DNA from: Clostridia bacterium
GTDB taxonomy: Bacteria > Bacillota > Clostridia > UBA1381
Length of the DNA stretch: 34,668 bases
Assembly (NCBI GenBank): GCA_900751885.1
Contig: CAADTH010000025.1
Location: forward strand, 1-34,668
Direction: 5' to 3'
Shown: positions 24,301 to 31,211 of the stretch, one piece after another
Layout: the number at the start of each line of letters is the position of its first letter
Position numbering within the stretch: position 1 is the stretch's first letter
Made by a program: the position numbers and the translations under genes
Notes under the pieces: generated by a model
Database searches by the model: none
Told to the model about the DNA's origin: nothing
The model's input: the letters and a program-made list of their open reading frames with translations, nothing else

Positions 24301-25583
24301 GACAGGCGGACGCCCGAAACATCTGTTCCCGGCACACTGTCTGCTGTCACATTCTGTCCCTTAAGACTGAGCTGTGTCCCGTTTGACTGTATGCTTTTGA
24401 GCATCTCCTTCGTATATCCGTCTTCTGCGTTGACTTTGTTTCCTGTCAAATCTGCATATACCAGCTTCTCCAGTAGAATAAGCGGAAAAACATTCTCCAC
24501 TTCATTGTTTGCAAACTGCATATACTGAAGTGCCTGCAACTTTAGCAGTGGTGTCAGGTCACTGACTTTATTATTTTCACAGATTAGCTGATATAAGTCT
24601 GTAAACCCTGCAATTGGTGCCAAGTCTGTAAGATTGTTTCCACTGATTGAAAGCGTCGAAATCCCCTTCATATCTTGAATGATAGACAAATCACTTGTCG
24701 TCCGGTTCATACGAAGCGCCGACACTGTCACAGTAGAAATCTGCGATAAATCTTCAAACTGTGTACCTGAAATATCCAGCGAATAAAAGGTTTTATCTGA
24801 AATCGGTGCCATACTTACTGCTGGAATATCCGCGATAGAAAGATTGCTTAGATTTCCCATATCTTTCAGCAGATTTAAATCCTGAAGCGGTGTACCCGAT
24901 AAATCGAGAGTCTGTATTTTCGTGAAGTTTTTCAGTACCTCAAAATCAGATATCGGATTGTCCGCAAGTCCTAGAATGAGAAGCTTTACCGCACCTTCCA
25001 GCGGCATAATATCTGTAATCTGGTTTTGCTCAAGATGCAGAGAAACCAAGTTAACAAGTGGTCTAAGCGCAGAAATGTCACTGATACAGTTCCCCCTCAA
25101 ATTGATACTGCCAAGATGCAGCATGGACGAAAGCGCAGAGATATCGTCAATCTGATTATATTCCAAATCAATTGCTGTAAATGTCACTCTGTCCTGTAAT
25201 TGCGGTATCTTTTTTAGATTTGTATTTTTGATTGTTAAATCCCGCAGCGCACTCATCTGGGAAAGCTCAGACGCATCTTCAAAGCTTCCCTTCGTAACAC
25301 GCAAAGTTTGTACGCCGACCGCATATTCAAGTCCTTTTAGGCTCGTGATATCTTTGCCCGACAAATCTAGCGTTCCGCCTAATTTTGTCAATTCCTCCGG
25401 AGTAATTTCTCCATCGTTGTCGGCATCAATATACCCCTTTTGTAAAATTGCTTCCTTCACCTGCAAATCACCGAACACAATCGGTTCATTTTCTCCCTGC
25501 TGTACTCCTTCAGCAAAGACAGGTGAAATCACTTGGATGCTCAGACAAAATGCAACCAGAAGTGAAAAGATTACTTTTTTCAT
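21333..25583 (-). CDS. Large secreted leucine-rich-repeat surface protein with five C-terminal repeats
   Basis: The 1416-residue protein has a signal peptide (MKKVIFSLLVAFCLSIQVIS). At ~55-65 lies an EF-hand/dockerin-like calcium loop (DADNDGEITPEEL). About 14-15 internalin-type LRRs of ~22 residues (L-x-L-x-x-N-x-I-x-D-I-x-x-L) span ~70-400. Beta-sandwich modules follow. A carboxypeptidase-regulatory/CnaB-like domain lies near 750-810 (GQITDAQTNEPLEGAVVTLE, then PEGVYRLKISRVGYQDKTVE). Five ~88-residue repeats span ~842-1281. The last ~130 residues form another beta-rich domain (ENNTDTDLPFVLILAMYHKN). No LPXTG, SLH or transmembrane anchor. The ATG follows GGGGG. A binding or adhesion role is inferred from the LRRs. 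Divergent from the serine recombinase gene. Confidence 0.88.
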   Translation of the reverse strand: MKKVIFSLLVAFCLSIQVISPVFAEGVQQGENEPIVFGDLQVKEAILQKGYIDADNDGEITPEELTKLGGTLDLSGKDITSLKGLEYAVGVQTLRVTKGSFEDASELSQMSALRDLTIKNTNLKKIPQLQDRVTFTAIDLEYNQIDDISALSSMLHLGSINLRGNCISDISALRPLVNLVSLHLEQNQITDIMPLEGAVKLLILGLADNPISDFEVLKNFTKIQTLDLSGTPLQDLNLLKDMGNLSNLSIADIPAVSMAPISDKTFYSLDISGTQFEDLSQISTVTVSALRMNRTTSDLSIIQDMKGISTLSISGNNLTDLAPIAGFTDLYQLICENNKVSDLTPLLKLQALQYMQFANNEVENVFPLILLEKLVYADLTGNKVNAEDGYTKEMLKSIQSNGTQLSLKGQNVTADSVPGTDVSGVRLSATVTSDTAVTTRLGIVSVRITCKNEAETSLENFDIEGMLPEGAQLAEGSGAITKHVDNLAPGGTEQLIFTFIAPSQSETGNILVAAQVTQGEKSYTVGAVNIRMVYATLNVPYRTAANKEFKVYGEATPGSTVTIRNDAGETLAEAVMNGKWYTATIPAQEEASLVLHAYVSEKGTEYKAATAYVQVQPDFVMVEDSYAWYRSKIKANPYTGIPTFSVFTNTRLIGDSFLIYTKFTQDDLIDHVTFQFADKTFTTQKNPAGYYFAVLNDWTARGTQTITADVSYLDETKENENFSVGQVTVLIDPSGQITDAQTNEPLEGAVVTLEQKQGEDWIKWDAESCMQENPQVTNEEGRYGWQVPEGVYRLKISRVGYQDKTVETYEQADGTVSDISILPIRTDVDVALESDGTGKELVQTVEEAAAAATLKLAPFQADNDTTKSAILDFVKLCIKNPNITADWKSEPTFIPADKDNPGKIEGIITFTDSTLNQTADVSVNLSILKLPAQTVTEIKSLFEELEYTLENETAKETIEGLLGKCIESTTITFEWTEELVVTNATYTSVGLAKGTIKLTDSRNSTTADIIINKEIPKVVQTVIDVAGEAIAAINAMPVSNATTAEDVMKTVTECIVNEQIHASWTEPFRKTEADETNEGMITGTITFADGAETKAVQITLQIPKLVQNLESAKAAIEAALQSFTASNDTTKEVLMTVIENCITNPNIAANWTQEFNKVNATPETAGSITGTVTLSDGADTKAIVIALEIPKTMQDLADAKASIELMLGKVFVTNEMTKEFLTDLVNACITGDNITAAWTKEFEKTDATTAGEGSVTGTITLTDSRDNTTEDIVISLTIARLRGEDPITLFGAGLYTEDGQPAEGALVPGSYEFKVDVENNTDTDLPFVLILAMYHKNADGTKELVQVCNIDAKTGTDLLSAKGTYQSKHPLKITDTQTFGQSSDNQNESGYEFVYMVWDGFDSVKPYTAPVTAKTI
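21741..23060 (-). repeat. Five tandem ~264-bp repeats (87-89 aa each) inside the LRR gene
   Basis: Copies lie at 22794-23060, 22530-22793, 22269-22529, 22008-22268 and 21741-22007. Each has a helix (A-x-x-A-I-x-x-x-L), T-x-E/D-x-x, a helix ending in C-I-x-N, then I-x-A-x-W-T-E, a spacer, G-x-I-T-G-T-I-T-x-x-D, and an I-P-K-L end. Protein identity is clear but DNA is diverged, so the array is old. I do not recognise the unit as a named domain. Confidence 0.8.
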
Positions 25584-25635
25584 TTCAGTCCCCCCTTAAA
25601 TTTCTATTTCGATATAACAAAATAAATATACTAAT

Positions 25636-25664
25636 ATTATATCACATTACTTTCCATTCGACAA
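25636..25664 (-). promoter_or_regulatory. Promoter of the LRR surface protein gene
   Basis: On the minus strand TTGTCG (25659-25664), a 17-bp spacer and an extended -10 TGATATAAT (25636-25641) lie about 50 nt upstream of the ATG. Confidence 0.7.
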
Positions 25665-25708
25665 TGCATTTTCCAATTTTCTTTTTCGTTTTATATTGGT
25701 ATCCTGAT

Positions 25709-25737
25709 TTGACATCGTATTCCATTTTGTGTATAAT
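25709..25737 (+). promoter_or_regulatory. Perfect consensus SigA promoter of the serine recombinase
   Basis: TTGACA (25709-25714), a 17-bp spacer and TATAAT (25732-25737) match the consensus at every position, 28 nt before the ATG. It is back-to-back with the LRR promoter, 44 bp away. Confidence 0.9.
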
Positions 25738-25765
25738 ACTATTACCATTTTAAGGAAGTGATGCC

Positions 25766-27439
25766 ATGGATTTATACAGTATCCGCAATGACCTCGCAAT
25801 GGGAAAATCAATTTTTGATATTCCAATGCGTGTCACCTATTATGCACGCGTGTCCACAGACAAGGATGAACAGCTGCATTCTCTGTCCGCACAAGTTCAA
25901 TATTATTCTGATTTTATCAAAGCAAATCCTTCCTGGTCCTTTGTAGAAGGATATGTGGATGAAGGTCTCTCTGGAACAAGTGTCAAAAAGCGCGATAGCT
26001 TTCTACAAATGCTGGAGGACGCGCATTTGGACAAATTTGATTTTATCGTGACAAAAGAAATCTCTCGTTTTTCCAGAAATACGCTCGACAGTATTCAATA
26101 TACACAGCAGCTGCTAAAATATGGCGTTGGAGTATTGTTTCAATCAGATAATATCAACACTCTTCTTCCAGACTCAGAACTTCGGCTGACGATTATGGCA
26201 AGTATTGCACAGGACGAGGTGCGTAAAATCTCTGAGCGCGTTAAATTTGGATTTAAACGCGCAATTGACAGTGGTGTTGTTTTGGGAAACAATCGAATCT
26301 GGGGTTATCAAAAAAACGGCGGAAAGCTGGTTATCGATGAAAAGGAGGCAGAAATCGTACGGATTATCTTTGATTTATATGCAAACAGGCGGATGGGAAT
26401 GCGCTCTATCTGCAACTATCTTTCGGAGCATGGATACAAAAACTCGAAGGGAAACGCGTTTTCATTCAGTACCATCAAGGGAATCCTGTCCAATCCAAAG
26501 TATAAGGGCTATTATTGCGGTGGAAAATCCCATAAATATGACTACAAGCTGTCAAACCGAAAAAAACTTTCTCCCGAAGAATGGATTATGTATCGTGATG
26601 AGGAGGTCGTTCCGCCGATTGTGTCAGAGGAGTTATGGGAAAAGGCAAACAACATCCTCGCTGTCCGCTCAAAGTCGCAGACCTCCGGCGGATATCACAA
26701 CAAGTACAAATATAGCGGAAAGATTTTTTGCAGCGTTCACGAAACAGCCTATCACCGCGGGGTATACAAGTATAAATCAGGAAATCGGGAGGTATGGCGG
26801 TGCAAGCAATATGTAGAAAAAGGGAAAAACGGATGCAAACTGCCTATTGTTTATACATCAGAATTGGATGAAATCGTAAAAAAAACGCTAGAAAAAATCT
26901 CCATTCATAAAACCAGTCTCGTCCATGAGCTAACAAAAATTTATACGGATATTCTAGCCACCTCGTCTCCTCAATCAGATATTGCCAAGCTCAAAAACGA
27001 GTCGGAAAGACTGTTACAAATGAAAGACAAACTACTTGACCTTAGCCTGAAAGGAAGACTTTCAGATGAAGAATTTGAGTTGAGAAACAAGAAATTCAAT
27101 CAGGAAATTGCAAAATTAGAAGCACAAATGGTACGCCTTGACGAGGAGGAAGAGAAAAATAGAGAGATTGCCCTTTCCCTGTCTGCTCTTCAACATTTTA
27201 TTTTAAATGAACTAGACTTTTCGGCTGGTGCAGATGCAGGAGTGACTGATGCATTGATTGACAAAATTGAAGTGTATCCAACAGAGCATCCCATGATTAT
27301 ACGGCTGGAAATTCAGGTAAAGCTGCTTTCTCAAACACAAACCTTCTATATTGACCGGCGAAAAAAACCGTCTGCTGTCCTACAATCTTATCCCAACACA
27401 CCCACCATCTCCAAGCAAAAGTCTCTTTCTGAATCTTAA
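25766..27439 (+). CDS. Large serine recombinase
   Basis: The 557-residue site-specific recombinase belongs to the large-serine family. The resolvase domain starts at ~21: RVTYYARVSTDKDEQ, with the nucleophile Ser in YARVST. Downstream lie the Arg-rich active-site stretches (KEISRFSRNTLD, SIAQDEVRKISERVKFGFKR). A recombinase domain (WGYQKNGG, IFDLYANRRMGMRSICNYLS) is followed by a zinc ribbon at ~315-355. The first metal pair there reads C-x-x-H, with later Cys from WRCKQY and NGCKLP. A coiled coil lies at ~415-475 (SERLLQMKDKLLDLS, then FNQEIAKLEAQMVRL). ATG 25766 follows AAGGAAG. The gene is complete with its own promoter and terminator. No other element genes are adjacent, so it may be a solitary remnant or act on nearby invertible DNA. 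Confidence 0.93.
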   Translation: MDLYSIRNDLAMGKSIFDIPMRVTYYARVSTDKDEQLHSLSAQVQYYSDFIKANPSWSFVEGYVDEGLSGTSVKKRDSFLQMLEDAHLDKFDFIVTKEISRFSRNTLDSIQYTQQLLKYGVGVLFQSDNINTLLPDSELRLTIMASIAQDEVRKISERVKFGFKRAIDSGVVLGNNRIWGYQKNGGKLVIDEKEAEIVRIIFDLYANRRMGMRSICNYLSEHGYKNSKGNAFSFSTIKGILSNPKYKGYYCGGKSHKYDYKLSNRKKLSPEEWIMYRDEEVVPPIVSEELWEKANNILAVRSKSQTSGGYHNKYKYSGKIFCSVHETAYHRGVYKYKSGNREVWRCKQYVEKGKNGCKLPIVYTSELDEIVKKTLEKISIHKTSLVHELTKIYTDILATSSPQSDIAKLKNESERLLQMKDKLLDLSLKGRLSDEEFELRNKKFNQEIAKLEAQMVRLDEEEEKNREIALSLSALQHFILNELDFSAGADAGVTDALIDKIEVYPTEHPMIIRLEIQVKLLSQTQTFYIDRRKKPSAVLQSYPNTPTISKQKSLSES

Positions 27440-27441
27440 CA

Positions 27442-27471
27442 AAAAAAACCGCCTATAAAGGCGGTTTTTTT
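27442..27471. terminator. Bidirectional terminator shared by the recombinase and the minus-strand transcript
   Basis: aaaaaaaccgcc and ggcggttttttt form a 12-bp stem around a 6-nt loop. A/T runs on both sides allow termination of the recombinase (+) and of the candidate Agr-controlled RNA (-). Confidence 0.92.
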
Positions 27472-27472
27472 C

Positions 27473-27501
27473 GAATGACAAGTCACGGTCACTTGTCATT
27501 C
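27473..27501. repeat. 11-bp inverted repeat next to the terminator
   Basis: gaatgacaagt and acttgtcattc enclose a 7-nt spacer (cacggtc). It directly adjoins the recombinase terminator and would be the penultimate hairpin of the minus-strand RNA. A recombinase-related site is an alternative. Confidence 0.6.
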
Positions 27502-27891
27502 ATATGGTTAGTTTTTAATTTTTGGAATTTGTTGTATTCGTTTTGGAGTAATCTTTTGTTCGCCGAACCTTTGTATTCTCAAAAAACAGATTGCATTCTT
27601 TACACCCTATGCGGGAAGCTCAACTCTTCCCTAAAAAAACTAATTTGATAAAAATGGATATCTGGATATTCTATATTTGCTGAGTTCCTGCAATTTTCAC
27701 AGAATTTGCACATGTGCAAATAACATGCAAACGTTTTTTCATCATACTCACAGAAAAGCTATTTCAACTCCTGACGACTTCCGTTCTATGCCGCCCCTCT
27801 TCTGTTTTTATTTCGGCTGTATAAAATCGATTTTATACGTTAGAAAATAACGGATATGCCTTTTGAGCTGTCCTATATTTTCCATGAATAA

Positions 27892-27960
27892 AGTATAACG
27901 ACTTTCTGTAATAAATGCAACAGGTTTTGAAAAAGCGGTCAATTTTCTACAAAATCGGTT
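27892..27960 (-). promoter_or_regulatory. Second Agr-type promoter: paired direct repeats plus -35/-10
   Basis: Two 11-bp direct repeats, aaaaagcggtc (27930-27940) and caaaatcggtt (27950-27960), are 20 bp apart start to start. On the minus strand they are followed after 9 bp by TTGCAT (27915-27920), a 17-bp spacer and TATACT (27892-27897). Repeat form, 20-bp phasing, 9-bp gap and 17-bp spacer all equal those of the agrDB promoter. Paired direct repeats two helical turns apart are the usual binding sites of LytTR regulators, so the response regulator at 30217-30948 is the expected activator. Confidence 0.72.
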
Positions 27961-28025
27961 GTTTTCATTCATTTTATGGATTTTTTATAAGTCGCTTCCT
28001 AATATAGGATAACTCTGTATTTGAA

Positions 28026-28060
28026 ATCAAAAGAAAGACGATAGCCTATACAGCTACCGC
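28026..28060 (-). terminator. Hairpin overlapping the agrB stop codon
   Basis: On the minus strand GGTAGC, a 7-nt loop and GCTATC form a short stem with one G-U pair, followed by a T-rich but interrupted tract. It probably ends the agrDB transcript, separating it from the downstream Agr-type promoter. Confidence 0.4.
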
Positions 28061-28651
28061 CTTCCTTTTCTCGTGCCACATGAGCTTTGCTTTACCCATC
28101 ACAGCGTAAATCATAACAAATAAGTATGAGACTGCGACGACTTTCGCCGCATAGTCAAATCCTGTGAAGAGAAAACCCAAACATAAAATAAGAATTAAAA
28201 TGATTTCAAGGCGCGCACGCCTTTTAAATACCTTGCGCTCTACGTTATCAAGCGGCTTATTGACTGCATCCACAGGAGCAATGCAAAACAATATAATACC
28301 TGCTCCAAGAGCGGCAAGGGAAAGAAACAAATCAGGACTCCCGCCATACTTTATGGCGAGCAGGGCAACAATATATGTAGCACAGGAAGAAATATAACAG
28401 GTAACCGCAGAGTTGGTATGAAAGCCTCCGACGTACCGCCTTAGTAGCTTATATATCAAGCAAAAAGAGATACATTCGAGCGGCATTCGCATCAAAAAAC
28501 CAACTGCCACCATAGAAATAAGGTTCAGGGCATCTGTCAAGAATAAATTTAAACCATAGGTATATTCTTCAACTTCTTCCTCTTTTACGTATCCTCGCCG
28601 TGACAAGCCAGCAATCATTCGCTGTGATACATGTTTAAACAATCCACTCAC
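28046..28651 (-). CDS. agrB: AgrB-type peptide-processing membrane protease
   Basis: The 201-residue polytopic protein of the accessory gene regulator B family cleaves the C-terminal tail from AgrD and helps form the thiolactone/lactone ring. The family signature RRYVGGFHTNSAVTCY contains the catalytic His and, seven residues later, the Cys. Several hydrophobic segments follow (YIVALLAI, FLSLAALGAGIILFCIAPV, IILILILCLGFLFTGF). The GTG start lies 6 nt after the agrD stop, with little ribosome site of its own, so it is likely translationally coupled to agrD. The order D-B, with kinase and regulator in a separate upstream operon, differs from staphylococcal B-D-C-A. Confidence 0.93.
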   Translation of the reverse strand: MSGLFKHVSQRMIAGLSRRGYVKEEEVEEYTYGLNLFLTDALNLISMVAVGFLMRMPLECISFCLIYKLLRRYVGGFHTNSAVTCYISSCATYIVALLAIKYGGSPDLFLSLAALGAGIILFCIAPVDAVNKPLDNVERKVFKRRARLEIILILILCLGFLFTGFDYAAKVVAVSYLFVMIYAVMGKAKLMWHEKRKAVAV

Positions 28652-28657
28652 CCACGA

Positions 28658-28810
28658 TTAAAATTTGCGATATTTTCTCAGATTTTCCGGTGTCTCCGGT
28701 TGACCGTTTACCCAACATGTTGTTGAATTGCTATTGATGACCAACATCAATGCTGCACATGCCGGCAAAAGCTTCATCGCTACGTTTGACAACTTGTGGA
28801 ATAATTTCAC
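28658..28810 (-). CDS. agrD: AgrD-type cyclic autoinducer peptide precursor
   Basis: A 50-residue ORF with a GTG start 8 nt after GGGAGGG. It has the three AgrD parts: an amphipathic N-terminus (MKLFHKLSNVAMKLLPACAA), a short core with a single cysteine at position 32 (NSNSTTCWVNG), and a charged tail starting QPETPENLRKYRKF, where QPExPE is the AgrB recognition segment. The mature signal is predicted to be a thiolactone from Cys32, probably closing on Gly36 to give a five-residue Cys-Trp-Val-Asn-Gly ring with a short N-terminal extension. The exact ends are inferred. It lies directly upstream of agrB and downstream of the LytTR-type operator. Confidence 0.9.
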   Translation of the reverse strand: MKLFHKLSNVAMKLLPACAALMLVINSNSTTCWVNGQPETPENLRKYRKF

Positions 28811-28845
28811 TTTTTATTCCCTCCCATCTTCCATATGATGGTTAT

Positions 28846-28914
28846 ATTTTAAGTCTAAAACGTCGAAAATTCAATATCGTTTGCAAAAGTGGTCGATAAA
28901 CTACAAAAATGGTC
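28846..28914 (-). promoter_or_regulatory. agrDB promoter with paired LytTR-type operator repeats
   Basis: Direct repeats caaaagtggtc (28884-28894) and caaaaatggtc (28904-28914) are spaced 20 bp apart. On the minus strand they precede TTGAAT (28869-28874) by 9 bp; a 17-bp spacer and TAAAAT (28846-28851) follow, 35 nt before the agrD start. The distal repeat overlaps the stop codon of the kinase gene (28913-28915). Activation by the phosphorylated LytTR regulator would give positive feedback on the autoinducer. Confidence 0.78.
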
Positions 28915-30220
28915 ATACTTTATTTTTCACAGCATCCTTGAATACAATGACAATTGCGGTAAAACGTTTCTTCTCTTCTTCGTAAAACCACTGCATTTTT
29001 CCTTCATAATTCTCCAGCGCACGCTCAATGCTTTTTATTCCAAGTCCATGCTTTTTCTTTTCCTCTGTTTTCGTGGTTTTCAAAGTTCCATCCTTTTTCT
29101 GAACCGGCTTTCTCTCACAGCTGTTGGTCACCTTGATTGTGACATAATTTTCGTTTACAAGGTAGAGATCGAGTGTAATTTTCTTTTCTTTGCAAAGCAC
29201 TGCACTTTCAATGGCATTGTCCAACAGATTGGAGAAAATTGTGACAATATCCATCTCTGAGAAAAACCGAATATCTACCTTTTGAATATAAATCTGCAGT
29301 TGAATTCCGAGCTTATAACACTCTTCCATTTTCTGAGACAGAACAATATTGAGTGTGACACGGTCTGTATACCCCACTACATCCAGTTTTCTTGTATGGT
29401 GACGAATTTCATTGAGAAATTTTATCACTTGCTTTGGACCTTCCTCCAATAAAGTTTCAATTACTGTGCAGTACTTATTAAAATCGTGCGACATCTTACT
29501 CATTTCATTATATTTTTCTTCGATTCCACGATATCGTTCATAATCCAGCTCTTCCCGGTGTTCAATTTCTTTTAGAGACTGTATTTCCTTATTCTTTTTG
29601 ACAATTTGAGTATGAATCCAATATACGAGTAGATTACATCCCATAAACAGAAAACTGATAATTCCATATTGCGTTTTTTGTATCATTGTCAGTCTAGGCA
29701 TTACATCATTCGTAAGCATCAAAAATGCGAACGTAGTCAACGGCATAATTGTAAGCCACAAATAACCATCTGTATCCTGCTTTCTATACTTACTAATTGC
29801 ATACACGATCAGAAGTGCCAAAACAAAATGAATTGATTTTGCTATCAATCCCATTTCAATCGCACTTAGTACAGAAATAGTGTCTAATACATTTACTTTT
29901 GCTTGCAAATTAAAAATAATCAAAGAAACAAATTCACACAACATCATCATGATTGTCATAACCGATGTATGTACTACCGCCATTTTGACTGTGGTTTTAT
30001 AGCAAAACTTCAACAGCAGGAAGGTCGCTAAAACAAAAGAAATGATATTCAAATTTGGAATACTTAATTGTGTTATCACCATTAGAATTACATATGCCAA
30101 TACTGTCCAAAAATTGCTCCTCTTATAGGACTTTTTTGGATAAAATAAAAAGTTCGCATAGTAAATCATAATGCCAAGTTCTATGAAAACAGATATAATC
30201 GCACTAATTTGAAAGCTCAT
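28913..30220 (-). CDS. AgrC-type GHKL sensor histidine kinase
   Basis: The 435-residue kinase has about six N-terminal transmembrane segments over residues 1-200 (ISAIISVFIELGIMIYYANF, and so on), the peptide-sensing part in AgrC proteins. A coiled dimerisation helix leads to the phosphoacceptor region (KMSHDFNKY). The HATPase_c_5/GHKL domain has an N-box (FSNLLDNAIESA) and G-box (KKHGLGIKSI). ATG 30220 is preferred over TTG 30226 because it forms an ATGA overlap with the regulator stop and lies 7 nt after AGGTG. It should sense the cyclic AgrD peptide at the membrane and phosphorylate the upstream-encoded LytTR regulator. Confidence 0.92.
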   Translation of the reverse strand: MSFQISAIISVFIELGIMIYYANFLFYPKKSYKRSNFWTVLAYVILMVITQLSIPNLNIISFVLATFLLLKFCYKTTVKMAVVHTSVMTIMMMLCEFVSLIIFNLQAKVNVLDTISVLSAIEMGLIAKSIHFVLALLIVYAISKYRKQDTDGYLWLTIMPLTTFAFLMLTNDVMPRLTMIQKTQYGIISFLFMGCNLLVYWIHTQIVKKNKEIQSLKEIEHREELDYERYRGIEEKYNEMSKMSHDFNKYCTVIETLLEEGPKQVIKFLNEIRHHTRKLDVVGYTDRVTLNIVLSQKMEECYKLGIQLQIYIQKVDIRFFSEMDIVTIFSNLLDNAIESAVLCKEKKITLDLYLVNENYVTIKVTNSCERKPVQKKDGTLKTTKTEEKKKHGLGIKSIERALENYEGKMQWFYEEEKKRFTAIVIVFKDAVKNKV

Positions 30221-30948
30221 ATACAATCACCTGCCAGCATGAAAAATTTCCGTTCAAATTCTGAATATTTTCTGCGGGACATATATACTACGTATTCTTT
30301 TCCTGCATATTCGAGGATGGCTTCATCTCTGGTATATGATTTTACATAATTCACATTGACATAGTAGCTGGTATGTGTTTCACAAAAATAATCTGCCATC
30401 GTTCCAATCTGTTCTTTCAGATTCTTTAATGGCTCTTCCACCAAAAATTCTCCTTTTTTTGTAATCAATTTCGTTTTTCTATCAGCGACTGCCAAATATA
30501 ATATGTTTCTCAGCCGAAACTTAATTTCTGATTTGCTCTCTGTAGCGGTGACCTGAATCACAGCGTCAGCATCTTTGATTTTTTTAACTGCATAGCTAAT
30601 TCCTTCTTCCAGCCGTTCTTTGTCCAATGGTTTTTGCAGATACCGAAATGCCTGTATCTGAAACGCCTGGTCGAGATAGACGGAGTAGTTGGTGATAAAG
30701 AAAATAATGGTATCACTGTACTTGTCGTGAATTCGTCTTCCTGCTTCAATCCCATTGACTGCACCACCCATTTCAATATCCATAAAAAGCATGTCAAACA
30801 TATCATTCACCTGCAAAAGTTCTTCTGCATTTTCAAACAAGCGTATTTCTAATTGATGTCCTCTGCCCTCTAAGCAGTTTTTTACCATTCTTGCTGTTTT
30901 CTTTTGGCATATCGTATCATCTTCACAAACTCCAATACTGAGCTCCAT
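30217..30948 (-). CDS. AgrA-type LytTR response regulator
   Basis: The 243-residue regulator starts at ATG 30948, 6 nt after GGAGGG; a TTG 27 nt upstream would include that ribosome site in the coding sequence. The receiver domain has acidic pocket residues E9-D10-D11 and phosphoacceptor D57 (FMDIEMGG). The C-terminal LytTR DNA-binding domain spans ~145-240 (FRLRNILYLAVADRKTKLIT, then THTSYYVNVNYVKSY). LytTR domains bind paired ~9-11-bp direct repeats about two helical turns apart, exactly what is seen at 28884-28914 and 27930-27960. It is the first gene of the regulator-kinase operon. Confidence 0.94.
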   Translation of the reverse strand: MELSIGVCEDDTICQKKTARMVKNCLEGRGHQLEIRLFENAEELLQVNDMFDMLFMDIEMGGAVNGIEAGRRIHDKYSDTIIFFITNYSVYLDQAFQIQAFRYLQKPLDKERLEEGISYAVKKIKDADAVIQVTATESKSEIKFRLRNILYLAVADRKTKLITKKGEFLVEEPLKNLKEQIGTMADYFCETHTSYYVNVNYVKSYTRDEAILEYAGKEYVVYMSRRKYSEFERKFFMLAGDCI

Positions 30949-31062
30949 GCTTTGCCCTCCTAGACTATAATTCAACTTTCTGTTTATTCTCCAGATGTCC
31001 TCTTTTTAGATTTCAATATGTATTGCTTGCTTTGTGTCTATGTGTTAAGAGGAATTTCTTTT

Positions 31063-31090
31063 ATTATACCACTCCTGCAGGTTTTGTCAA
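31063..31090 (-). promoter_or_regulatory. Strong promoter of the regulator-kinase operon
   Basis: On the minus strand a perfect TTGACA (31085-31090), a 16-bp spacer and an extended -10 TGGTATAAT (31063-31068) lie upstream of the regulator with a leader of about 105 nt. No LytTR-type repeats are seen here, so expression is probably constitutive. The interval 31091-31211 holds nothing recognisable. Confidence 0.8.
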
Positions 31091-31211
31091 TTACGAACAA
31101 CAAATGTAATAATATCCTATTATATTTAATTTATTTGGATTTGTTACAGAAATTACTCCTTTGTTCAGGAATTTTCTCCTTATGGTTTCCTGTCTCACAA
31201 GGTGGGTTATG

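Larger units (their letters stand above)
27442..27885 (-). ncRNA. Candidate Agr-controlled structured RNA of about 440 nt (RNAIII-like position)
   Basis: A promoter with the same operator layout as agrDB (27892-27960) directs transcription into this stretch. It ends in tandem hairpins: an 11-bp inverted repeat at 27473-27501, then the strong terminator at 27442-27471. Inside lie a perfect 20-bp palindrome (27819-27838), a perfect 16-bp palindrome (27705-27720) and a GGGAAG/CTTCCC hairpin near 27615-27635. No ORF has both a good ribosome site and convincing length. The best small frames are a leaderless 25-codon ORF from ATG 27885 and a 24-codon ORF at about 27749-27675. A cysteine-rich open frame (27600-27758, without a proper start) could be a decayed gene instead. 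Transcription and RNA function are inferred; the promoter and structures are seen. Confidence 0.5.

Noticed and set aside
25584..25765. Invertible promoter between the LRR gene and the recombinase
   Set aside because: No inverted repeats of useful length flank the two promoters; only short AT-rich matches occur. Kept as a question, not a feature.
27515..27758. Cysteine-rich open frame on the minus strand (CKFCENC) followed in another frame by CKECNLFFENTK, looking like a zinc-ribbon protein with a frameshift
   Set aside because: There is no start codon with a ribosome site, a frameshift is needed, and the ends are low-complexity. It remains an alternative explanation for the candidate RNA region but is not supported as a gene.
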